DNA of 8,223 nucleotides from an uncultured Desulfobulbaceae bacterium (GCA_947260045.1 CAMYOP010000119.1:1-8223); one strand, 5' to 3'. Counted from the stretch's first letter, positions 1 through 5,312 are shown. Made by a program: numbers and translations. Notes: generated by a model not told the origin, from the sequence alone.

Positions 1-108
1 TCGGATTGCGCTGCCAGCATAGGCAAGCCTCATCTTTTTCCTGATATGCTGTTTGACGACATGGCCCATTTCATGTCCAATAACAAATAAAAGTTCATCC
101 CTGAATTC
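1..108 (-). pseudogene. M48-family metallopeptidase stump, cut by the IS30 element and by the window edge
   Basis: Reading the minus strand from about 108 to 1 gives an open frame with the core DELLFVIGHEMGHVVKQHI. This contains the HExxH zinc-binding motif (HEMGH) of M48 peptidases, and the surrounding residues resemble the membrane-associated LoiP/YggG-type subgroup. These enzymes are zinc proteases of the cell envelope involved in protein quality control. The frame continues off the left edge, so the downstream part may be present outside the window. Upstream it is broken at the IS30 end. On the far side of the IS (from 1219) no frame gives the expected preceding M48 sequence; the matching frame meets a TAG after about 21 codons. 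The 5' part is therefore missing here, and the gene is probably dead. The family assignment rests on only about 36 residues, but the motif context is strong. Confidence 0.75.
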
Positions 109-1099
109 AAGTGATAAGTGCACAACCCATTATTTTTCTAACATTCACGCCAGTGAGTTTTTCAAATACTTCATAGGGCGTTTTGAACTTGAGACATTTT
201 CTAGGCCTACTGTTAAGTTTGTCAATTGCTATGACAACTTGGCTCATTGTGATATTAACCAGTTCCATGGCCTTCGGAAAATACTGTCGTAACAAGCCAT
301 TGGCATTCTCATTTTGTCCTCGCTCCCAAGAATGATATGGCTTTGCAAAATATGTTTTACAGTCAAGCTCTGAGGCAATATTTTCATGTAACGTAAATTC
401 TTTTCCATTGTCGAACGTCACTGTCTTAACGAATTTTTTAATGGGTGAAAACAGTGAAATCATTGCCTCTTTAACGTATTTAGCTTTTTTGCTTGGCAGT
501 GGTGCCGCAAGGCGCAATTTGGATTTTCTGTCATCGAGGGTGACAATAGCACCTTTGTGGTTTTTGCCTATAATAGTATCAGCTTCCCAGTCTCCAATAC
601 GTTCGCGATTATTGGCCTCAGCTGGCCTTTGGTCAATATCAATACGATTAGGAATGCCAGAACGATTATGAGCGGAGCCATAACGCTTTCGGTATGTTTT
701 AGCCTGGTGGCGTAAATGTTTATAGAGCAAACCACCGCTTGCTTTATCAGCTAGAATGTACTGATAAATTGTTTCATGGTGAAGCGATACTATTCCATCA
801 TCTTGAAAACGACCGGCGATCTGTTCTGGGCTCCAGTCATTTTGGAGGCAAACAGCAATCAGGTTTTTTATTTCATCCGTGAGTTTAATTGCTTTGAACT
901 TATTTACATGCCGCTCTCCAGCTAAGCAATTCGCCTGTTTATGCCGATAGCCTCTTTGACCTGTGTTGCGCTGTATCTCTCGTGAAATAGTGCTATGGCT
1001 ACGTCCCATTGCTTTTGCTATTTGATTGATTGAAACTTTCATTTTTAGCTCAATCTCGATATAGTATCTTTCGGCAAGACTTAGGTGTTTATAGCTCAT
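107..1099 (-). CDS. IS30-family transposase (DDE)
   Basis: A 330-aa DDE transposase that cuts and joins the ends of its own IS. The N-terminus (about residues 1-45: LSLAERYYIEIEL, then INQIAKAMGRSHSTISREI) is the helix-turn-helix of IS30 enzymes that binds the inverted repeats. The catalytic core has D174 (GDWEAD), D230 (TFDNGKEF) and E264 (ERGQNENANGL). The second D and the E are separated by 33 residues, the DD(33)E spacing of IS30. The start ATG at 1099 is preceded by an AGAGGT ribosome-binding sequence about 8 nt upstream. Length is normal for the family and no frameshift is seen, so the enzyme looks intact. The C-terminus (GCALIT) is encoded by the inverted repeat itself, and the TGA stop overlaps GAATTC. 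The start region lies inside a 14-bp inverted repeat that may limit translation. Confidence 0.93.
   Translation of the reverse strand: MSYKHLSLAERYYIEIELKMKVSINQIAKAMGRSHSTISREIQRNTGQRGYRHKQANCLAGERHVNKFKAIKLTDEIKNLIAVCLQNDWSPEQIAGRFQDDGIVSLHHETIYQYILADKASGGLLYKHLRHQAKTYRKRYGSAHNRSGIPNRIDIDQRPAEANNRERIGDWEADTIIGKNHKGAIVTLDDRKSKLRLAAPLPSKKAKYVKEAMISLFSPIKKFVKTVTFDNGKEFTLHENIASELDCKTYFAKPYHSWERGQNENANGLLRQYFPKAMELVNITMSQVVIAIDKLNSRPRKCLKFKTPYEVFEKLTGVNVRKIMGCALIT
114..127 (+). repeat. Left terminal inverted repeat of the IS30 element
   Basis: The sequence ataagtgcacaacc is repeated as its exact complement at 1192-1205. On the minus strand it codes for the last residues of the transposase. Outside it, five mostly different bases and a GAATTC are placed symmetrically with the other end. 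Confidence 0.8.
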
Positions 1100-1153
1100 T
1101 GGTGACCTCTGGAAATAGTTTCGTAGCTGTTTCCAAAATACACCTAAGTCTTG
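1075..1153 (-). promoter_or_regulatory. Long-range hairpin enclosing the transposase start region
   Basis: The arms at 1140-1153 and 1075-1088 are perfect 14-bp inverted repeats (caagacttaggtgt on the minus strand). In the transposase mRNA the 5' arm lies in the leader and the 3' arm in the first codons of the gene, so the SD and ATG (1097-1099) fall in the loop. A second hairpin in the loop (GGAAA with TTTCC, 1111-1134) sits just upstream of the AGAGGT ribosome-binding sequence. The geometry resembles the translation-limiting structures of some insertion sequences that block expression from read-through transcripts. The function is inferred; the repeats are directly visible. Confidence 0.5.
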
Positions 1154-1191
1154 TTTTTCTCAAAGATGTTATAGTCTCAGTCACATACAGA

Positions 1192-1205
1192 GGTTGTGCA
1201 CTTAT
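1192..1205 (-). repeat. Right terminal inverted repeat of the IS30 element
   Basis: This is the exact 14-bp complement of the left repeat at 114-127. Read on the minus strand, a perfect TATAAT (1204-1209) overlaps its outer edge and points inward toward the transposase gene. Confidence 0.8.
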
Positions 1206-1218
1206 TATACGAATTCAG

Positions 1219-1554
1219 GACTGTACAATGTACTAGTTTTTCTATCCCTGGATGACGAAGAGTCAGAGAAAAGCTAACTTTTTTATTCTAAAAAACGTTT
1301 TTGTTGAAAATAATAAAACAGATGTTTGGGAACAATGTTGTGAAACATGGGTGAAATCGTGTTCTGTCTCCGATTGTTCTGTCCCCGATTGTTGCCCGAT
1401 TGTTGCAGTGAGGTCAGATAACTTGCACCACCAGTTTTGAGCATTGTTGTTGGGAGTGCCAAATTTGCAACACCTATCAGGCCAATTTGAATATTCAAAG
1501 CAGTGGTTGTAAGTTAAAAAATGTATTTGTTTCAGATCATTTAATGCGGAGTTA
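1219..1554. other. Gene-free stretch between IS30 and the acyltransferase gene
   Basis: No recognisable gene. It holds a short tandem repeat around 1361-1404 (three copies of ccgattgtt), a 12-bp palindrome TTGAATATTCAA at 1487-1498, and a weak possible promoter for the acyltransferase (TTGAAT, 17 nt, TAAGTT, about 1487-1515). Open minus-strand frames here (ending near 1263 and 1283) match no family I know and cross the tandem repeat, so I do not call them genes. Confidence 0.6.
1361..1404. repeat. Short tandem repeat (two 15-nt units and a partial third)
   Basis: The units gttctgtctccgatt (1361-1375) and gttctgtccccgatt (1376-1390) are followed by a shortened gttgcccgatt (1391-1401), so ccgattgtt occurs three times. 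The complement contains GGGGACAGAAC. That resembles intergenic repeats often seen near REP-associated (RAYT) transposase genes, but this link is from memory and no such gene is in the window. Confidence 0.65.
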
Positions 1555-2610
1555 TTGAAAAGGACTATGCATAGAAGTGATTTTTTGGACATTATTAAGG
1601 GGATTCTCATAATGCTTGTGTGTATTGGTCACGCAAGCCAATATGCTATTCATCAAAATGGAGGGTTTTGGCAAGATCCATTATATAAAGCAATCTACAT
1701 GTTTCATATGCCCTTGTTTATGGCTGTGGCCGGATATCTTTTTTTTGGTGGACTTGCTAAAGCGGTTTCATTAACTCATTATGTAACCTATCGATCTGTC
1801 GCTCTTTTGGTCCCTATATTCTCCTGGACTATTTTATATAAGATAACATTTTTTTTTATTACTGATAAAATTGCGTTTGAGCAGCTACCACTTGAGATAA
1901 TTCGTTATGCAGTAACAAGTCAGTGGTTTCTTTGGGCGCTTTTTGGCTCCATTGTTTTGACTGCAATAGCAGTATCTGCTGGAAAGTATAGAACATTTTT
2001 GATTGTAATCCTGTTTTTAACTTCTCTGGCATTGCCAGAAGTACCGCTTTTCTCTCTTTTTAAATACATATTACTTTTCTTCATTGCCGGTTTCTATTTT
2101 GCTTCCTGTAAAGGATTTTCAGAAAGGAACGTTAGAGTGTTATTGCTTCCGTTGGCAATTGGCAGCTGTTTGGGTTTTATGATATGGGAGAAAGACACTT
2201 ATGTTTATGTCACTGGAATGACACTTGTTTCCGATAATATTCCTAATATTATGACACGATGGTTGGTTGGAGGTGTTGTTTCGATTTTTTTTGTGTCCTT
2301 TTTGTTTTGTTCCTACTCAGTTATTCCCACCAATATAAGAAAAATGTTAATTTTGGCAGGTAAAAACTCAATATATATTTATATATTACAGGCTGTGATG
2401 TTCAAGGTTATATTAAAACCTGCGTATCACTTTCTACCTCCTGTCTCAAGCATTGTCCTTGGTGATTTACTTGCTGTATTAATAGGAGTTTTGGTGACCT
2501 ATGCTTGTTTATTCATGGGTAATATTATATCCCTGAATAAAACTTGTGCATTTTTGCTCTTTGGTAAAAAACTGAAAAATGACCCAAAAAGATCTTTTGA
2601 TCTTGAATAA
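1555..2610 (+). CDS. Acyltransferase family 3 membrane protein (probable sugar O-acetyltransferase)
   Basis: A polytopic inner-membrane protein of 351 aa whose family (Acyl_transf_3; OafA/NolL-like) moves acetyl or other acyl groups onto sugars of surface polysaccharides or lipids. Near the N-terminus R7 and the segment FLDIIKGILIMLVCIGH give the family's R...GH signature, with H26 as the likely key histidine. FHMPLFMAVAGYLF (about 50-63) is the second classic block. The rest is a series of hydrophobic helices, and the length is normal. Frame start is TTG at 1555, with GGAG only 3 nt upstream. ATG at 1567 gives a family-like N-terminus (MHRSDFLDI) and may be the true start, giving 347 aa; its SD spacing is also poor. 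The gene stands alone, AT-rich, without sugar-pathway neighbours, which suggests horizontal acquisition. The acceptor cannot be told. Confidence 0.85.
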   Translation: MKRTMHRSDFLDIIKGILIMLVCIGHASQYAIHQNGGFWQDPLYKAIYMFHMPLFMAVAGYLFFGGLAKAVSLTHYVTYRSVALLVPIFSWTILYKITFFFITDKIAFEQLPLEIIRYAVTSQWFLWALFGSIVLTAIAVSAGKYRTFLIVILFLTSLALPEVPLFSLFKYILLFFIAGFYFASCKGFSERNVRVLLLPLAIGSCLGFMIWEKDTYVYVTGMTLVSDNIPNIMTRWLVGGVVSIFFVSFLFCSYSVIPTNIRKMLILAGKNSIYIYILQAVMFKVILKPAYHFLPPVSSIVLGDLLAVLIGVLVTYACLFMGNIISLNKTCAFLLFGKKLKNDPKRSFDLE

Positions 2611-2995
2611 AATTGCTCTGCAAATGGGGTTGTTTATTCAATTTGACAATTAAAGGTAAAATAGAGGTTATATAGTCTTCCGTAGACTCAATGGCTTAAG
2701 CAATATGGTATAGCTCTCCTGGAGGAACATTTTTTCCACTCTAGCTTTAGGCAATACACATAAAAATAACTCAAAAGGTAAAAATGAGTAGCGCGAATCC
2801 TTATTTTCAATTCTGGACATATTTTCGCTCTTCTGGTAAGAATGACCAGATCCAGTCAGCCACATTGTAGTATCGCAAACAGTAGACTATCACAAACTGC
2901 CAGGCGTTTATACTTTTCAAAAGCGGTTATACAAGCGGCAAGGAAGAATCTTTCATGCCAGGGTATACTATTAAACCATAAATGATGACTAAAAA
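2611..2995. other. Gene-free stretch with decayed minus-strand coding debris
   Basis: No intact gene. On the minus strand an open run from 2926 to a stop at 2807-2809 reads as protein-like (containing RYYNVADWIWSFLPEE) but has no start codon and a stop immediately before it. Neighbouring frames continue with other short open runs, as expected for a frameshifted relic. A 65-codon minus frame (2668-2865) overlaps it and is unrecognised. I cannot name the ancestral gene. No terminator with a T-tract is visible after the acyltransferase gene. Confidence 0.5.
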
Positions 2996-3163
2996 TTATT
3001 GCATAACGTATTCATTACGCATGGTTTCCGGGGAAGTTCTGATTGCAAGGATGTTTTGTGAGGGAGCAATATTAAAGCTTTCAACCGCTGGGGTATCGTC
3101 AGTGAGCTGGAGTGATTCGTAGTCATATTTACCCTGGCCAAAGTATGCAAAACGTCCACACAT
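2996..3163 (-). pseudogene. yedK: SRAP/YedK (HMCES-like) gene, truncated after 55 codons
   Basis: The minus strand from ATG at 3163 to TAA at 2996 encodes 55 aa starting MCGRFAYFGQ and containing ESFNIAPSQNILAIRT. In SRAP proteins the initiator Met is removed and Cys2 (MCGRF) forms a covalent link to abasic sites in single-stranded DNA. The later NIAPSQ is the conserved block of the N-terminal half. The family is normally about 200-230 aa, but here the frame ends in Q-stop right after RNEYVM, just where the conserved RWGLIP-type segment should begin. None of the three frames downstream restores the C-terminal half, including the distal active-site region. It is therefore a relic or, less likely, a mini-protein keeping only the reactive cysteine. 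The start has only a weak ribosome-binding sequence, and no SOS box is evident. Confidence 0.8.
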
Positions 3164-3513
3164 AATTTATTCTTGATCTAGATTTAATAAGTATAGAAGT
3201 TCAGACTTGATCAACTCTTCTGTATCGAGCTCAGTTAAGTAAAAAAATATGGGGACATAATACTATTTTTTTCTCGTTCGACCTGCTTGTTTTTCACGAG
3301 TATCAGTCAAGAGCAGACTTGACCCCTTTCTCTGTCTTGAGCAAAAGAGATCTGTCGCTTTTTTCTCATACCGTGCACCAGTTGTGTAAGGCTTCGCCAG
3401 AAGAGAAGTCCATGGGGACAGCTTCAATACCGGGTAGAATAGTAGCGTCACTAGTGGAAAAAGATAGTCGCTAAGGCGACAAATGAGCCTTATGTGTTTC
3501 TTTGACTAAACTC
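3164..3513. other. Gene-free stretch with short palindromic and GGGGACA modules
   Basis: No gene recognised; a 62-codon minus frame (3263-3451) matches nothing I know. Visible elements are a 6+6 bp palindrome GTCAAG/CTTGAC (3306-3323), a related CAGACTTGATC copy near 3212, two GGGGACA words (about 3250 and 3413), and the intrinsic terminator at 3458-3480. The words resemble intergenic repeats around RAYT transposases, but no such gene is present. Confidence 0.5.
3458..3480 (-). terminator. Intrinsic terminator of the InlB-repeat gene
   Basis: On the minus strand GTCGC, loop CTTA and GCGAC (3467-3480) form a 5-bp GC-rich hairpin followed by TATCTTTTT, with five T at 3458-3462. It lies 33 nt after the stop of the minus-strand repeat-protein gene, the right place and orientation. 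The stem is short, so strength is moderate. Confidence 0.6.
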
Positions 3514-4509
3514 TTAAAGAATCATGAATACAAAGTTAGCAGTAACGGAAATATTCGAAGTGACATTGGTATCAGTTCGCGGATTATTTATAGAACCATC
3601 ACTCCAACTCCAAAAAACATATCCTACGTTAGGAACAGCAGTGACCGATGTACCATTACCACCATGGGTGACAGCTTGCGGCGTTGATCCCGTAATGGAA
3701 CCGTTTTGACCAGCATTGTAAGTCAGAATGTGGCCAAAATTGGCGTTAACGTTAATGTTAGACGTGACATTGGTATCCGCTCTCGGATTATCCGTGGAGC
3801 CGTCACTCCAGTTCAAGAAAATATATCCTGAGTCAGAAACAGCGGTTACTCCTGTGCCGTCACCACCACCGGTGACAGTTTGAGGCGTTTGTCCATTGAT
3901 GGAACCGCCTACTCCGGCATTGTAAGTTAGAGTGAACTCACTTGCAGTAAAGATGGCGGTCACTCTGATGTTCGAGGTTACATTGGTGTCAGTTCGTGGA
4001 TTCACAGTAGAATTATCACTCCAGGACACAAAATGATAGCCAGAATGAGGGACGGCGGTGACCGGTGTGCCGTCTTTACCATGGGCAACAGTTTGCGGTC
4101 TTGCACCCTGGATCGCACCGTCTGCTCCGGCATTGTATGTCAGGGTGTATTTTTTAATGGTAAATTTGGCGGTTACATTTATATCCGATGTAACCTCCGT
4201 ATCTTTTCGCGGATTTGCAGTAGAACCGTCACTCCATGACACGAAAAAATACCCTGGGTCAGGTTTTGCTGTTACAGCTCTACCGTCGTTGCCCTGGGTG
4301 ACATTTTGCAGATTTTTACCGATGATAGCACCGCCTGCTTTAGCCCTGTAGATGAGCTCATATATTTCGGCGACTTGATTTTTTTGATAAGCAGCTCCAA
4401 GAACTGCCGGCAAAAACGTACGTAAAAGTTCACTGCTCTTAGCCCAGCTATTGCTCCAGTAAGAACAAAGCAACAATACTGTTAAAACTATGACGATTTT
4501 TTCTCTCAT
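3514..4509 (-). CDS. Secreted protein with four InlB-type B repeats
   Basis: A 331-aa protein with a clear signal peptide (residues 1-23, charged MREK, hydrophobic core, likely cleavage after SWA). After a short region (24-51) come four 65-residue repeats at about 52-116, 123-187, 194-258 and 262-326. Each has the pattern LTYNAG..G.I.G, then TAVP..GY.F.SWSDGST and NPRTDTNVTSNI.VTANF. This is the divergent InlB B-repeat/Flg_new beta-grasp type found in bacterial surface proteins. The last three repeats are closer to each other than to the first. The protein stops five residues after repeat four, with no anchor, sorting domain or catalytic domain. ATG at 4509 has an AAGGA sequence 9 nt upstream. 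The gene stands alone with its own terminator. Likely role: extracellular or periplasmic adhesion or spacer protein; no binding partner can be named. The Cys15 context (LLLC) is not a good lipobox. Confidence 0.85.
   Translation of the reverse strand: MREKIVIVLTVLLLCSYWSNSWAKSSELLRTFLPAVLGAAYQKNQVAEIYELIYRAKAGGAIIGKNLQNVTQGNDGRAVTAKPDPGYFFVSWSDGSTANPRKDTEVTSDINVTAKFTIKKYTLTYNAGADGAIQGARPQTVAHGKDGTPVTAVPHSGYHFVSWSDNSTVNPRTDTNVTSNIRVTAIFTASEFTLTYNAGVGGSINGQTPQTVTGGGDGTGVTAVSDSGYIFLNWSDGSTDNPRADTNVTSNINVNANFGHILTYNAGQNGSITGSTPQAVTHGGNGTSVTAVPNVGYVFWSWSDGSINNPRTDTNVTSNISVTANFVFMIL
3532..4356 (-). repeat. Four intragenic B-repeat units
   Basis: Units of 195 nt lie at 4162-4356, 3949-4143, 3736-3930 and 3532-3726, separated by 18, 18 and 9 nt. 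They are alike in DNA as well as protein (for example, near-identical stretches coding DTNVTSNI in the last three), so unequal recombination could change copy number. Confidence 0.85.
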
Positions 4510-4989
4510 GAATATTTTTCCTTAAAAAATTCAATAACAGAATAATTATTCTTCAATATTCACACACCTGAACATCCTCTCATGGTACGAGTGATAAAGT
4601 GATTATTAATTCCTTTTTAGTGAGGTAAAAAACAATGCATCTCCTAAAGGCTTGAAAGGGCCCGGTCCACCAACAAGATTTTATTAAAATCAATTTCTAA
4701 AACAATCTCTGCCTGCGGATCTTTTTTGATCACAGTAATTGCGAAAACAATGCCAGATATAATACAACATCATTTAGAATAATCAGAGTACCTTTCCAGT
4801 CGCTTTCCTGCCAACAAATTTATTGAGCAAAAGCAGCTAATAGATCGTAAGTGATACATATTTTTTATAGCCTGTGAAAATCCTGAGATTCAATTGGTAA
4901 ATTGATATCTAACGAACTTTTATTTCAATTGATCATTAAGTATAAGATATTATTAAATACGTCCTGAGAGCAATAACTTATCATCACGG
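4510..4989. other. Gene-free stretch upstream of the InlB-repeat gene
   Basis: AT-rich with no intact gene. It holds the leader and promoter region of the repeat-protein gene. A minus-strand open run of 41 codons (4644-4769) without a start contains IVFAITVIKKDPQAEIVLEI, and a run in another frame just upstream contains DWKGTLIILNDVV. Together they look like a frameshifted relic I cannot identify. From about 4800 to 4989 I see nothing beyond low-complexity AT-rich sequence. Confidence 0.5.
4539..4552. promoter_or_regulatory. 14-bp AT-rich palindrome upstream of the InlB-repeat gene
   Basis: AGAATAATTATTCT is a perfect palindrome centred about 36 nt upstream of the ATG at 4509, in the leader or promoter region. 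It could be an operator. A chance AT-rich palindrome is also possible, and no confident -35/-10 pair is visible. Confidence 0.3.
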
Positions 4990-5070
4990 TTAAAAAAAAT
5001 AGCTGTTCATCCGGGCGACGGTATCGGTCCTGAAGGAATGGCGCAAGCGATTAGGGTCCTGGGGAATTAG
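4990..5070 (+). pseudogene. N-terminal fragment of an isopropylmalate/isocitrate dehydrogenase-like gene
   Basis: The plus strand reads KKIAVHPGDGIGPEGMAQAI followed by RVLGN and TAG. This matches the opening of the LeuB/Icd/TtuC beta-decarboxylating dehydrogenase family (usual form KIAVIPGDGIGPEV...AL.VL), where the GDGIGPE loop helps form the cofactor and substrate site. Intact members are about 330-360 aa; here about 26 codons remain. No ATG precedes the frame, and a stop (5068-5070) falls inside a 10-bp direct repeat (attagggtcc at 5050-5059 and 5066-5075). The PGDGIGPE motif makes the family clear, but LeuB cannot be separated from its paralogues on this length. It is a relic and certainly not functional. 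Confidence 0.75.
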
Positions 5071-5162
5071 GGTCCGACTGGAAATCTTACAGAGCCTTGA
5101 TGGTTTGTATAAATTATGATCAATATGTCAACAAAAAGAGGTTGGCTCTGTTGAACCAGCCT

Positions 5163-5203
5163 AAAAACAAAAAAGCGGTCACGAAAAATATCCGTGACCG
5201 CTT
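5163..5203 (-). terminator. Strong intrinsic terminator of tRNA-Leu
   Basis: On the minus strand AAGCGGTCACG (5193-5203) and CGTGACCGCTT (5173-5183) form a perfect 11-bp stem with a 9-nt loop, followed by TTTTTT-G-TTTTT. The stem begins 8 nt after the CCA end of the tRNA, so it terminates the tRNA transcript. Confidence 0.92.
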
Positions 5204-5211
5204 AAAATTCC

Positions 5212-5299
5212 TGGTGCCCAGGACGAGAGTCGAACTCGTACAAGCATAAAGCTCGAGGGATTTTAAGTCCCTTGCGTCTACCAGTTCCGCCACCCGGGC
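5212..5299 (-). tRNA. leuZ: tRNA-Leu (anticodon UAA)
   Basis: The minus strand folds as a class II tRNA of 88 nt including an encoded CCA (5212-5214). Acceptor stem GCCCGGG pairs with CCTGGGC with one G-T pair. The anticodon stem AGGGA/TCCCT encloses CTTAAAA, placing TAA as anticodon for UUA codons. The T-loop is GTTCGACTC, and the long variable arm (about TCGAGC...TTGTACGA) is typical of leucine tRNAs. The discriminator base is A, as leucyl-tRNA synthetase requires. It has its own promoter and terminator and so is transcribed alone. Its 3' end faces the fragment-rich left region. The symbol follows E. coli naming for the UAA isoacceptor and is only indicative. Confidence 0.96.
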
Positions 5300-5312
5300 A
5301 AAATTTTTGGTT

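Larger units (their letters stand above)
101..1218 (-). mobile_element. IS30-family insertion sequence
   Basis: One transposase gene fills the element, and both ends carry the same 14-bp inverted repeat, ataagtgcacaacc (114-127, and its complement at 1192-1205). Outside it, five mostly different bases and then ctgaattc (101-108; complement 1211-1218) extend the match to 23 of 27 positions. If those outer 8 bp belong to the element it is 1118 bp, carries its own stop codon, and has no target duplication (flanking tcc versus gac). If GAATTC is instead a 6-bp target repeat, the element is 109-1210. IS30 elements usually duplicate 2-3 bp, so I prefer the longer form. Only one copy is in the window. 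The flanks do not join into one gene, which suggests deletion or rearrangement. Confidence 0.8.

Noticed and set aside
408..671. Plus-strand open frame inside the transposase
   Set aside because: It is antisense to a clear IS30 transposase and has no recognisable protein features.
1263..1610. Minus-strand open frames (to 115 codons) between IS30 and the acyltransferase
   Set aside because: They overlap the acyltransferase start, run through the tandem repeat, lack a convincing ribosome-binding sequence and match no family I know.
2586..2604. AAGATC-TTTT-GATCTT hairpin at the end of the acyltransferase gene
   Set aside because: The stem is only 6 bp and AT-rich, lies within the last codons, and has no T-tract on the plus strand.
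2643..2672. TTGACA as a possible plus-strand promoter
   Set aside because: No good -10 box at 16-18 nt spacing and no gene downstream.
3164..3240. SOS (LexA) box upstream of the SRAP stump
   Set aside because: No CTG-N10-CAG-like operator could be recognised with confidence in the sequence before the start.
4033..4351. Plus-strand open frames across the B-repeat gene
   Set aside because: They are mirror frames of a repetitive coding region; the minus frame has a signal peptide, SD and domain repeats.
3532..4356. CRISPR-like periodicity
   Set aside because: The repeats are 195-nt coding units of a protein with tiny linkers, not short repeats with unique spacers.
4463..4467. Lipoprotein signal at Cys15 of the B-repeat protein
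   Set aside because: The preceding LLL lacks the small residue at -1 typical of a lipobox; ordinary signal peptidase cleavage after SWA fits better.
5212..5240. Duplicated tRNA 3' end as an attachment site within the window
   Set aside because: I found no second copy of the T-arm/acceptor sequence between 1 and 5200, and no integrase gene.
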